In this document: in pieces, positions 36,428 through 44,420 of the stretch | Position numbering within the stretch: the stretch's first letter is position 1 | How the letters are laid out: every line of letters begins with the position of its first letter | From: Lawsonella clevelandensis | GTDB lineage: Bacteria; Actinomycetota; Actinomycetes; Mycobacteriales; Mycobacteriaceae | Assembly: GCF_003241315.1 (NCBI RefSeq) | Contig: NZ_QFOZ01000004.1 | Span: 159,367 to 223,366, forward strand | Direction of reading: 5' to 3' | Length of the DNA stretch: 64,000 bases | The notes under the pieces: generated by a model | Databases searched by the model: none | Told to the model about the DNA's origin: nothing | Seen by the model: the letters and a program-made list of their open reading frames with translations, nothing else | Made by a program: the position numbers and the translations under genes

Positions 36428-37708
36428 TTAGAGAATGTCGCGGAGGTGGCGACGATCAATCTTCCCAATACCTTTTACTGGTAAATCTGCGCGAATAATC
36501 ACTTCCCGGGGTGCAGCGGTAGGGGGCAGTCCGGCAGCACTCACCCAGTGTCGCAGACTCTCCACAGTAAGAGCGTCAGCAAGATTATCCGTGGTTGCGG
36601 CAACAGACGTATTCGCAGAAGGAACTGCCGGAACAATAACGGCAGTGACGTGTTCCCCTAGGCGTGCGTCGGGTTTTCCGATAACAACTACCTGGGAAAT
36701 GGCAGGGTGGGTGGCTAACGCATTTTCTACCACGTGGGGGAAAATGGTCAGTCCGCCACTGCAGATAGCATCGTCAAGACGCCCATCAACGCAGAGACGT
36801 GGCGAGTGGAGGATTTCCTTGTTATCTCTGCGGCCGCTATCGGTGCAGCTGGTGTTCCAGTGTCCATGGTCATCTGTGCGGAACCAACCGGGGCGTCGCC
36901 AAGCTATATGGTCTGGCATATTGAGATAACCGGAGGCAATAGTGTCGCCTCCCAACCAAATACGTCCCTCTTCATCAATATCAACACGTGTACCGGGCAG
37001 TGGGTAGCCATCGTAGACGCATCCGCCAGCTGTCTCGGACGCCCCATAGGTGCATACGATATGTGCTCCAGCGGTGCGGGCTGTATGTAAAAGGTCAGTG
37101 GATAGTGCTGCTCCCCCTACCAGAATCGCATCAAAATAGGTGAGGGCGGTGCGGGCTGCTAGGCCGTCGGCGTCACCGCGTTGTGCGGCGGACACTATTT
37201 TGTGCAGTTGTGTGGGAACCAGGCTGGTGTAGTGGCGAGTGTGGGGAGTGGAGTCAAGAAGTTGTGTGGTAGCGGCAGCGAAATCTGATAATGCAAAGCC
37301 GTGGCGAGTGTCTTGTAGAACGGGCTCATAGCCGGCAGCAAGACTGCGGAGAAGAACTTGTATACCCGCAATATGGTAGGGCGGAAGGGGAAGCAACCAG
37401 GCGCCGGGACCGCCGAGAACATGGTGGGTAGCTGTTGCAGATGCGCGTAGTTGGTGTGCCCCTAACTGTGCATATTTGGGTGTGCCAGTTGTTCCGGAGG
37501 TGGCGACGATGAGGGTGGTGTGTGGCGCTAAGTGGTTGTGGTAGGCCTGCAGGGAGGCTAGTGTGCGGGTGCTTTCTTCGCTGTCTGCGGGTGTGGGAAG
37601 GGGAAGGAAGGCAGTGGTGGTGTCGTCGCGCAGCATGCTTTGTAAGCATGGATAGGCGTGGCGGTAGCTTTCTTGTGTAGGAAGAAGAGTGAGTGCGCGA
37701 AGCTGCAT
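36428..37708 (-). CDS. menE: 2-succinylbenzoate-CoA ligase
   Basis: 426 residues, an adenylate-forming enzyme with the P-loop ATSGTTGTPKYAQL, YGASETAGGCVYDG and the GIGKIDRR C-terminal catalytic Lys motif. It is shorter than most acyl-CoA ligases, as usual for actinobacterial MenE. It activates o-succinylbenzoate so that MenB can cyclise it. It lies 36 bases upstream of menA. Confidence 0.9.
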   Translation of the reverse strand: MQLRALTLLPTQESYRHAYPCLQSMLRDDTTTAFLPLPTPADSEESTRTLASLQAYHNHLAPHTTLIVATSGTTGTPKYAQLGAHQLRASATATHHVLGGPGAWLLPLPPYHIAGIQVLLRSLAAGYEPVLQDTRHGFALSDFAAATTQLLDSTPHTRHYTSLVPTQLHKIVSAAQRGDADGLAARTALTYFDAILVGGAALSTDLLHTARTAGAHIVCTYGASETAGGCVYDGYPLPGTRVDIDEEGRIWLGGDTIASGYLNMPDHIAWRRPGWFRTDDHGHWNTSCTDSGRRDNKEILHSPRLCVDGRLDDAICSGGLTIFPHVVENALATHPAISQVVVIGKPDARLGEHVTAVIVPAVPSANTSVAATTDNLADALTVESLRHWVSAAGLPPTAAPREVIIRADLPVKGIGKIDRRHLRDIL

Positions 37709-37728
37709 GTGGAGCCTTGTATCCTTGC

Positions 37729-38022
37729 TTATCCTTTACCCCCATTGTGGAAGATGTCTAGGCCAAAAGTGTTGTAAATGAAGTGCTGCGATACCCATAA
37801 GACGCCCACCAGAATAAGGAGAATAACAAGGGCAAATAGCACGTAGGAGAGGATCTTCATGGGGAGAGTGGGGGGTTTTACCTCCACCATTTTGCCATCA
37901 ATTTTCTCTGTTTTGCCGGATCCGGCCGCCATGGCGAGGGCGAAGAGGACGGGGAGTCCGGCGCCGAAGAAAAGGCCGGAGAGGAGGACAGCCGGTAGAT
38001 GGCTGAGAGTTTCCATAAGCAT
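37729..38022 (-). CDS. Small membrane protein between menE and pitA
   Basis: 97 residues. Two predicted membrane helices (about 12-30 and 58-80). The start overlaps the pitA stop by one base (TAATG), so it is coupled to pitA; GGGAGA lies upstream. M. tuberculosis has a small membrane gene (Rv0544c) in the same position. Function unknown; a partner of PitA is plausible from the coupling only. Confidence 0.75.
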   Translation of the reverse strand: MLMETLSHLPAVLLSGLFFGAGLPVLFALAMAAGSGKTEKIDGKMVEVKPPTLPMKILSYVLFALVILLILVGVLWVSQHFIYNTFGLDIFHNGGKG

Positions 38023-39299
38023 TAGTGGTTATCTCCCTGTTCCTGTTGTTGGGTAATTTCCTGCTGCTGGGGAATGATATTTTTCTCAGCAGTTGGAAGC
38101 TGTGTGGAGAGTTTGGATGCTCTGGAGTCTTTGGAGGATTTGTGGTCGTCCCAGTCGTCGTTAACGTTGTTGGCGTTCACAGGGGTCTTGCGGCTGCGGT
38201 AGAAGATGTAGCTAGCAGCGATAACGAGAATGATGAAGACGACAATAACGCCTAGAACTTCGTTATAAAGACCAATGTAGTGGCCTAGCAGGTAGGTAAG
38301 TGCACCAACAATGGCCGCGGCGGGAAGTGTAATAATCCAGGCGATGACCATTCTTCCGGCAACTCCCCACCGTACTTCCGCATTTTTGCGCCCAAGTCCG
38401 GTACCAAGAATAGAACCGGTGGCAACGTGTGTGGTGGAGAGGGCAAGGCCAAAGTGCGATGAGGTGAGGATAACTGATGCCGTAGCCATTTCTGCGGCCA
38501 TACCTTGGGGGGATTCAATTTCGACGAGGCCTTTGCCCAGAGTGCGAATAACGCGCCATCCGCCAATGTAGGTTCCTAGTGCAATGGCGAGGGCGCAGCA
38601 GATTTTTACCCAGACGGGGATGCCGTCTTCGGGGTTAACGCGGCCGTAGGCGACGAGGGCAAGAAAAATGACGCCCATAGTTTTTTGGGCGTCATTAGTA
38701 CCGTGTGAGAGGGAAATGAGAGATGCGGAAAGGATTTGTCCCCAGCGGAAGCCTTTAATTTGTTTTTCGTGCTCTACTTTTCGGGTAATGAGGTACACCA
38801 GGGCAGTAGCAATAGCGGAGACAATTCCCGCAACAATGGGGGCAAGAACGGCGGGGATAATAATTTTTCCTACAACGCCGCCCCAGACAACGCCGTCTTT
38901 TCCGAGGGAGATAAGAGCGGCGCCAATGAGTCCACCGAAAAGGGCGTGTGAAGAACTGGAGGGAAGTCCAAATAGCCATGTGAGGAGGTTCCAGAGGATA
39001 CCGCCAACAAGGCCGCAAAAGACGATAAGAAGTAGCATGTGGTTTTTGCCATCGCCGGGGCCAATGTTGACCTTGTCAAGATTGACGATGCCTTTAGCGA
39101 CAGTGGCTGCTACTTCTACAGAGAGGAATGCTCCGACAAGATTAAGTGCTGCAGATAAGCCGACGGCAACTTTTGGTTTCAGTGCTCCAGTGGCAATGGA
39201 TGCCGCCATTGCGTTACCCGTGTCGTGGAATCCATTGGTGAAGTCGAATGCTAAGGCAGTAACGACCACGACACAGAGGGTGAATAATTCAGGACTCAC
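38022..39299 (-). CDS. pitA: Inorganic phosphate transporter, PiT family
   Basis: 425 residues, about ten membrane helices. The two GANDVxG-like signatures appear as FTNGFHDTGNAMA near the N-terminus and SHGTNDAQKTMGVI around residue 205. Cation-coupled low-affinity phosphate uptake. A soluble region after about 355 is rich in Ser, Asp, Gln and Lys. Its presence near senX3-regX3 and an alkaline phosphatase in the same window is notable but may be chance. Starts after an AT-rich region. Confidence 0.93.
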   Translation of the reverse strand: MSPELFTLCVVVVTALAFDFTNGFHDTGNAMAASIATGALKPKVAVGLSAALNLVGAFLSVEVAATVAKGIVNLDKVNIGPGDGKNHMLLLIVFCGLVGGILWNLLTWLFGLPSSSSHALFGGLIGAALISLGKDGVVWGGVVGKIIIPAVLAPIVAGIVSAIATALVYLITRKVEHEKQIKGFRWGQILSASLISLSHGTNDAQKTMGVIFLALVAYGRVNPEDGIPVWVKICCALAIALGTYIGGWRVIRTLGKGLVEIESPQGMAAEMATASVILTSSHFGLALSTTHVATGSILGTGLGRKNAEVRWGVAGRMVIAWIITLPAAAIVGALTYLLGHYIGLYNEVLGVIVVFIILVIAASYIFYRSRKTPVNANNVNDDWDDHKSSKDSRASKLSTQLPTAEKNIIPQQQEITQQQEQGDNH

Positions 39300-39598
39300 G
39301 GAGTTGATTATTGTCTACCGGACGTCGATTCACAATGTAGTTCACCCTTTATTTAGCCAGGTCATCTACTTAATTTGATTAAATACTAAGCAATGCAACA
39401 ATTTTGGAATTTTAATTTTGTGTTCAAAACTACAAAATAACTCGAAAAGTATTGTCTTACTAGTAATTTAAAGATACAGATGGGGTATCTATACTGTGCA
39501 ATAACAATAGATTACAGAAGGAATAAAATCACAACTTGATACGGTTAAGGAAAAGTAAAAATATATCCAGTGTTTACTCTCCAATGGCATAAACGACA
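39300..39598. other. AT-rich gap between menB and pitA with a PHO-box-like half-site
   Basis: 299 bases without a gene. It serves as pitA promoter region on the minus strand and menB terminator region. GTTCACC occurs at 39340-39346, which matches the PHO-box half-site core, with GATTCAC 13 bases before it. No strong terminator stem is visible. Confidence 0.5.
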
Positions 39599-40618
39599 TC
39601 AGTAGTAAAAGGGAAACTGCTCCCATTCCGGAGTCCGTTTCTCTAGGAAAGCTTCGCGTCCCTCTGCCGCCTCATCGGTCATATAGGCCAAGCGAGTTGC
39701 CTCACCGGCAAAAACTTGTTGCCCCATTAAACCGTCATCGGCAAGATTAAGTGCAAATTTCACCATGCGCTGTGCCGTGGGTGACTTCTTATTAATAACC
39801 CGGGCCCATTCAATAGCGACAGCTTCCAAATCTGCATGGTCAACAACCTCGTTCACGGCACCCATGCGATACATTTCTTCCGCAGTGTAGGAACGGCCTA
39901 GGAAGAAAATCTCGCGAGCACGCTTCTGCCCTACCTGTTTTGCCAGGTAAGCGCTACCGAAGCCAGCGTCAAAGGAGCCTACATCGGCATCGGTCTGTTT
40001 AAAGCGGGCGCATTCTCTACTTGCCAAAGTCAGGTCACATACCACATGTAGTGAGTGTCCGCCCCCGGCCGCCCAACCGTTAACTAAACAGATAACAACC
40101 TTCGGCATAGTGCGAATAAGTCGCTGCACTTCCAGAATATGCAGACGGCCACCCTCTGCCTTCGCCCGGGCAGTATCGACGGTGGAGGCATCATCACCAG
40201 CCGGAGCACCTGTCTCTGTTATTTGCGCATACTGGTAACCCGATTTACCACGAATGCGTTGGTCGCCACCCGTACAAAAAGCCCATCCTCCATTTTTTGG
40301 TGACGGTCCATTCCCGGTAAGAAGGACAACACCCACATCGGGAGTGCAACGTGCATGGTCAAGAACGTGCAGTAGCTCATCTACCGTGTGGGGGCGGAAG
40401 GCGTTGTATACCTCAGGCCGGTCAATGGCGACGCGAACAATTCCGTATTCACGTCCCTTCCCCACATGCCGGTGATAGGTGACGTCAGTAAGATCGTCGA
40501 ATCCGGGAACCGTACACCACTGCGTGGGGTCAAAAGGATTATCAGTAATATGCGGCTGCGGTTCCAGCGGGTGGAGGGCATCGGCGCCGGAGCGCTTAAT
40601 GTTGGGCGAAGGTTCCAT
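39599..40618 (-). CDS. menB: 1,4-dihydroxy-2-naphthoyl-CoA synthase
   Basis: 339 residues from the ATG at 40618 with GAAGGA upstream; the frame is open to 41074 but that part is antisense to menC. Crotonase fold: HVGKGREYGIVRVAIDRPEVYNAFRPHTVDEL, FCTGGDQRIRG oxyanion site, GWAAGGGHSLHVVCDLTLAS, and TDADVGSFDAGFGSAYLA with the catalytic Asp. It cyclises o-succinylbenzoyl-CoA. About 35 residues precede the usual N-terminus. A short insert, around the tail of the GKSGYQYA segment (TGAPAGDDASTVD), is Ala/Asp/Thr rich. Confidence 0.95.
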   Translation of the reverse strand: MEPSPNIKRSGADALHPLEPQPHITDNPFDPTQWCTVPGFDDLTDVTYHRHVGKGREYGIVRVAIDRPEVYNAFRPHTVDELLHVLDHARCTPDVGVVLLTGNGPSPKNGGWAFCTGGDQRIRGKSGYQYAQITETGAPAGDDASTVDTARAKAEGGRLHILEVQRLIRTMPKVVICLVNGWAAGGGHSLHVVCDLTLASRECARFKQTDADVGSFDAGFGSAYLAKQVGQKRAREIFFLGRSYTAEEMYRMGAVNEVVDHADLEAVAIEWARVINKKSPTAQRMVKFALNLADDGLMGQQVFAGEATRLAYMTDEAAEGREAFLEKRTPEWEQFPFYY

Positions 40619-40697
40619 TCCTTCACCATACTGCACATAACTATGGCCTGGCTGGATCCCTGTAGCGCTACAGTAACCCAGTAGACGGTCGCAGCAC

Positions 40698-40739
40698 AGC
40701 ACGGTAACAGAGCATGTTAGTAGAGCACGGTAACAGAGC
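40698..40739. repeat. Direct repeat in the menB-menC divergent promoter region
   Basis: AGCACGGTAACAGAGC occurs at 40698-40713 and again, identical, at 40724-40739 (period 26), followed by decayed ACAGAGC copies up to 40765. It lies between divergent menB and menC starts, so it could bind a shared regulator or be a repeat expansion. Confidence 0.7.
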
Positions 40740-40772
40740 GGGACAACAGAGCAAGACAGTAGAGTTGGAACT

Positions 40773-41831
40773 ATGTCAGCATCAGTGTCACGCGATCCTT
40801 CTTCCCCGTCCGTATCCTTACCTTCCTTAGAGGAGCTGCAGGAACGGGCAGTAGTAGTCACATTGCCTATGCGAGTGAAATTTAGGGGAATTACCCACCG
40901 CGAGATACTGCTTCTCAATGGTCCCGCCGGGTGGGGGGAATTCTCCGCCTTTCCCGAATATGATGACGCTGAAGCGGCCAGGTGGTTAGCGTGTGGAATG
41001 GAGATGGCGTGGCAGGGGCCGCCTGCGGCTGTGCGCGATCGTATCCCTGTCAATGGCACAATTCCGGCCCTCAACGTTATTACCCAGCAGGGTGTTATCC
41101 GCCGTCTGGTTCATGATTTTGCGGGGGTTCATACGTTTAAAGTGAAAGTGGCGGAGGCGGGTCAAACGTGGGCAGATGATGTTGCACGGGTAGCGCTTGT
41201 GCATCGATTGGCTCCCACTGCACGTATTCGTGTTGATGCGAATATGGGGTGGACGGTGTGTGAGGCGCAGGAGATTCTGCCGCGTATTGTGGAGGCCGCT
41301 GGTGGGGAGGAATTTTTTGACTACGCCGAGCAGCCCTGCCGAACTGTTCCTGAACTGGTAGAACTGCACGATAGTCTGGCGGGGAGTATTCCTCTCGCCG
41401 CAGATGAGTCTATCCGTCGTGCTTCTGACCCATTGCGTGTTATTCAAGCGGGTGCAGTCGATCGCGTGGTTGTGAAAGCTGCGCCCTTGGGTGGCCCCCG
41501 GCAGCTGTTGCACTTATCTAGCCACATCCCTTATCCCCTTACCGTTTCTAGCGCTCTTGACTCAGCAGTGGGGATGAATGCCGGTATTGCGGCTGCCGCT
41601 GCTTTGCCACACGTAGCCGCATGCGGGTTAGGAACAGGACATTTCTTCGTGACGGATGTATGCGAAGCGCACACGCTTGTTGATGGTTCTTTGCCTTACC
41701 GCATGGCTACCCCGGATCCGGCTCGGTTGGTAGAGTTACGTGCACCTGCGAAGCGGGAGCAGTGGTGGAGGGAACGCCTGGAGCGTTGTTATTCTCGTGC
41801 AGTTCTTCTCACTCGTTCTGCCACCTCATAG
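40773..41831 (+). CDS. menC: o-Succinylbenzoate synthase
   Basis: 352 residues, enolase-superfamily enzyme. The KVK lysine pair lies in HTFKVKVAE, and metal ligands are in DANMGW, the EQPC motif and ADES. The second active-site Lys is in RVVVKAAPLGG. It dehydrates SHCHC to o-succinylbenzoate. A short Ser/Pro-rich N-terminus precedes the fold. It is divergent from menB. Confidence 0.94.
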   Translation: MSASVSRDPSSPSVSLPSLEELQERAVVVTLPMRVKFRGITHREILLLNGPAGWGEFSAFPEYDDAEAARWLACGMEMAWQGPPAAVRDRIPVNGTIPALNVITQQGVIRRLVHDFAGVHTFKVKVAEAGQTWADDVARVALVHRLAPTARIRVDANMGWTVCEAQEILPRIVEAAGGEEFFDYAEQPCRTVPELVELHDSLAGSIPLAADESIRRASDPLRVIQAGAVDRVVVKAAPLGGPRQLLHLSSHIPYPLTVSSALDSAVGMNAGIAAAAALPHVAACGLGTGHFFVTDVCEAHTLVDGSLPYRMATPDPARLVELRAPAKREQWWRERLERCYSRAVLLTRSATS

Positions 41832-41890
41832 AATATGTAGTATCTGTAATGTCACCATGTGCATGGCGCCGTTACCATGAACGCCACTAT

Positions 41891-41965
41891 GAGACTGTAT
41901 GGAGACTGTATGAGTGCTGTGCCCACAGTATGAATCAGTATGAAACAGCATGGAACAGTGAGGCA
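41891..41965. repeat. Two adjacent short tandem arrays (11 and 10 bases)
   Basis: GAGACTGTATG occurs twice in tandem (41891-41901 and 41902-41912). Then four ten-base units, CAGTATGAAT, CAGTATGAAA, CAGCATGGAA and CAGTGAGGCA, run from 41926 to 41965, just upstream of the ATG at 41977. Between menC and the transferase gene no other feature is seen. Confidence 0.85.
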
Positions 41966-41976
41966 TGTAGTTCGGT

Positions 41977-43029
41977 ATGTTGGGACCTTTTATCACGCTC
42001 GTGATGTCTTTGGCCATGCCCATCATGTTGCTTTCTTTCCTGGGTGGTCAGGGTCTTGTTGATATGCCCGGCAAGCGTCGTGCGCATTCTGTTCCGACAG
42101 TGCGCGGTGGTGGCATCGGCATTTCGCTAGCTATCCTCTCCGGTATTTTGGTTCATGTTGTTTACCTCATTACGGAAGGGTGGGAAGAAATTCCGCCTCT
42201 TTTTATGGGTGTTGGCATTATTGTGGCCTGGTTTACCGCAGTAGGTATTTTCGACGATATTTACGGTTTGAAGACGGCCGCTGGTGTGGTTCTTCTCGCC
42301 TTGGGTGGAGTGGGGATTTCCGCCATGAGTGTTTACCTTATGGCGACGGGAGCTCGAGAGTATGGTGCCGCGGCAATGATAACGACCGCTGTGCTGGTAG
42401 TTCCTTTTACCGTGTGGGTAACGAACGCCACCAACTTCATGGATGGTATTAATGGCATCACGTGCCTTTACGTCATCATTTGTGGAGTATGGACCCTGTA
42501 TTTGTGCCGAGATTTTGCAGATAAAACGTTAGAAGTATTGGCGTTAATCTTCATTGCCGGATTCCTGGGGTTCCTCCCGTGGAATTTGCCGAGAGCCCGA
42601 ATTTTCCCAGGAGAGAGCGGCGCCTATGTAGCGGGAGCTGTCACGTTGATAATGTGCATGGTGCTGATGGTGCGGGGAGTGTCTATTCCTGCCACTATTG
42701 CTCCTTTCACCATTTATTGGACGGACGTGCTGTTCACTTTCATAAAGAGCATTTTTTATCGTCGTAACCTCATGCGTATGCACCGCGAGCATAACTACCA
42801 GAAGCTGCAGCGTTACTTTAATTCCCACCGAAAAACAGTGGGTGTGGTCGTCATGGTCCAGTTGGTGTCCATAGGAATTGCGTGCGTGTGCGGGGGAGCC
42901 CATGCACCATTATGGGCGCTGGCTCCGGTGATGGTACCTGCATGTATTTTTGCCGCTTGGCCCATTCCAGATCCGCCTGAGAAGCGGGAAGAAAAACAAT
43001 TAAGCTACAGAGTGAGGATGGAACAATGA
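41977..43029 (+). CDS. WecA/TagO/MraY-family glycosyl-1-phosphate transferase
   Basis: 350 residues, ten or so membrane helices. Family motifs are GIFDDIYGL (D93, D94), NATNFMDGINGI (D156), a GESG site in place of the usual GDSG (E213), and HREHNYQKL near residue 270, in place of HxxHxxxRL. These enzymes join a sugar-1-phosphate to undecaprenyl phosphate to start a cell-surface polymer. The next gene starts within its stop (ATGA), and menD follows by GTGA, so all three form one operon. Sugar unknown. Confidence 0.88.
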   Translation: MLGPFITLVMSLAMPIMLLSFLGGQGLVDMPGKRRAHSVPTVRGGGIGISLAILSGILVHVVYLITEGWEEIPPLFMGVGIIVAWFTAVGIFDDIYGLKTAAGVVLLALGGVGISAMSVYLMATGAREYGAAAMITTAVLVVPFTVWVTNATNFMDGINGITCLYVIICGVWTLYLCRDFADKTLEVLALIFIAGFLGFLPWNLPRARIFPGESGAYVAGAVTLIMCMVLMVRGVSIPATIAPFTIYWTDVLFTFIKSIFYRRNLMRMHREHNYQKLQRYFNSHRKTVGVVVMVQLVSIGIACVCGGAHAPLWALAPVMVPACIFAAWPIPDPPEKREEKQLSYRVRMEQ

Positions 43030-44420
43030 CATCTCTTGTGTGTGGAAATCGCAGTGTTTTGGCTTGGCGCATGCAGTTGCAGGCTGCACAGGCAGGGCAC
43101 ACGTTAGAGGTTGTTGACCCGCGTGTTTTCCTTGCCACTATTCCCACTGATGACGATATTGACGTTATCTGTGATGACGCTGAGAATGATGATGCCAATA
43201 GCGGAACGTCCTCACTTCCCGCAGGCAGTCCCATAGGTAGTCCCGTAGCGGTAGACAATGCTACAGCTGCCAATGGTGCTGCAGACGAGAACGCTACGTG
43301 GAACGATACGGCGGAGACAGTATCGGGGGCAGTAGTAGCAGCGGGGAATAGTAGTTGTCCGTCTTTTCATTTTGACAGTCTGATCTATCTTGCCGATGCA
43401 CGCTTGTGGACACCACAGGATCCTTCTCATACACCCACTGATACGGAACTGGCACAAGAAATTCGCGCCACAACGGAGGCTGTCGTCAACGTTATAGAGA
43501 CACTTCCTGTTATGCCCGCAACAGTTGTACTGGCAAGCTCCATTAGTGCCGGTAACACTACGGAGGTGGGGCAGGCATTGGCGGAAGCGGCAGTTCTTAT
43601 CGAGCAGGCGACCAGTGGCGCCGCCACCCGCTATATGGAACTGCAATTCCCGCAGGTTTTCGGGGAGGGATTCCCCGCTATGAAGGGCGCTCTTATTGCC
43701 CAATTGTGTGACGCTATTAGCGCCGGGAAGCATCCGCGGGTATCCCAAGACCGCCCTATGACAATCATGTATGCGCAGGAAGCTGCCCGTATCCTGACGA
43801 ATGAGATGCCGGATCTTGCTATGTCCATGGCGGAAAGCAGTAAGGAACCCACTGGACAACTAGCCATTACCCTCAACGAGATTTCCAATATGTCAGTGGA
43901 CGGGCATATCCCGGACCGTATCCCGTCGTCTCGCTACGGACTTGTATTTCAGTTGTATTCCACGCTGCGGACGGCACAATTACGAGTAGCACAGCTACGG
44001 AACGGGGAGAATGGCCGCCATATTCTTCCTAAACTCCCTACGTCAACAGTCATTGAGGAATTGCCGCGGGTTACTAGCCGTACGCATTTTCTGCAGCCGG
44101 GTAGCACTGTAGAAATACAGGGCACGCTTAATGGTTTGCATCGCCTTGCGGTTGTTGCAGGTACCGCTGAACTCACTCTTCCGAACTTTCCAGGAATTGT
44201 GTTCGTTGCTGCCGCGGATAAGTTGCCGGAGGAGGATCAGCCTAGTACTGCCCAAGCTATTGCGCAGGATCCAGCCGACGATTATCCGGTAGCGGAGCCA
44301 CAAGGTATGCCGTTTTTTGATGTACCACATGGGTATACAGTTCGGTGTGAGTGCAAAAAGAATGGCAGTGCACAAGGAGGAAACCCGGTGGCAATAGTTG
44401 AATGGGTGAGTGAACCGTGA
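43026..44420 (+). CDS. Degenerate SDR-cupin protein, CapF-like
   Basis: 464 residues. The first part has an SDR-like order: a leading strand (SLVCGNRSVLAWRMQLQAAQAG), then VVLASSISAGNTTEVGQALAEAAVLIE and LQFPQVFGEGFP, which align with the SDR core of CapF-type UDP-sugar reductases; the last 130 residues, from about 340, look like a cupin. The Gly-rich NAD site is weak (CGNRSVLAW) and the Tyr-x3-Lys pair is absent (VGQAL in its place). Residues about 52-110 are an acidic, Asn/Ala/Ser-rich insertion. It starts inside the stop codon of the WecA-like gene and overlaps menD. Confidence 0.6.
   Translation: MTSLVCGNRSVLAWRMQLQAAQAGHTLEVVDPRVFLATIPTDDDIDVICDDAENDDANSGTSSLPAGSPIGSPVAVDNATAANGAADENATWNDTAETVSGAVVAAGNSSCPSFHFDSLIYLADARLWTPQDPSHTPTDTELAQEIRATTEAVVNVIETLPVMPATVVLASSISAGNTTEVGQALAEAAVLIEQATSGAATRYMELQFPQVFGEGFPAMKGALIAQLCDAISAGKHPRVSQDRPMTIMYAQEAARILTNEMPDLAMSMAESSKEPTGQLAITLNEISNMSVDGHIPDRIPSSRYGLVFQLYSTLRTAQLRVAQLRNGENGRHILPKLPTSTVIEELPRVTSRTHFLQPGSTVEIQGTLNGLHRLAVVAGTAELTLPNFPGIVFVAAADKLPEEDQPSTAQAIAQDPADDYPVAEPQGMPFFDVPHGYTVRCECKKNGSAQGGNPVAIVEWVSEP

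Noticed and set aside
40619..41074. Upstream extension of the menB frame
   Set aside because: It is antisense to the start of menC and through repeats; MenB similarity begins after 40618.
41891..41965. A CRISPR array
   Set aside because: The units are 10-11 bases in direct contact, without spacers, and there are no cas genes.
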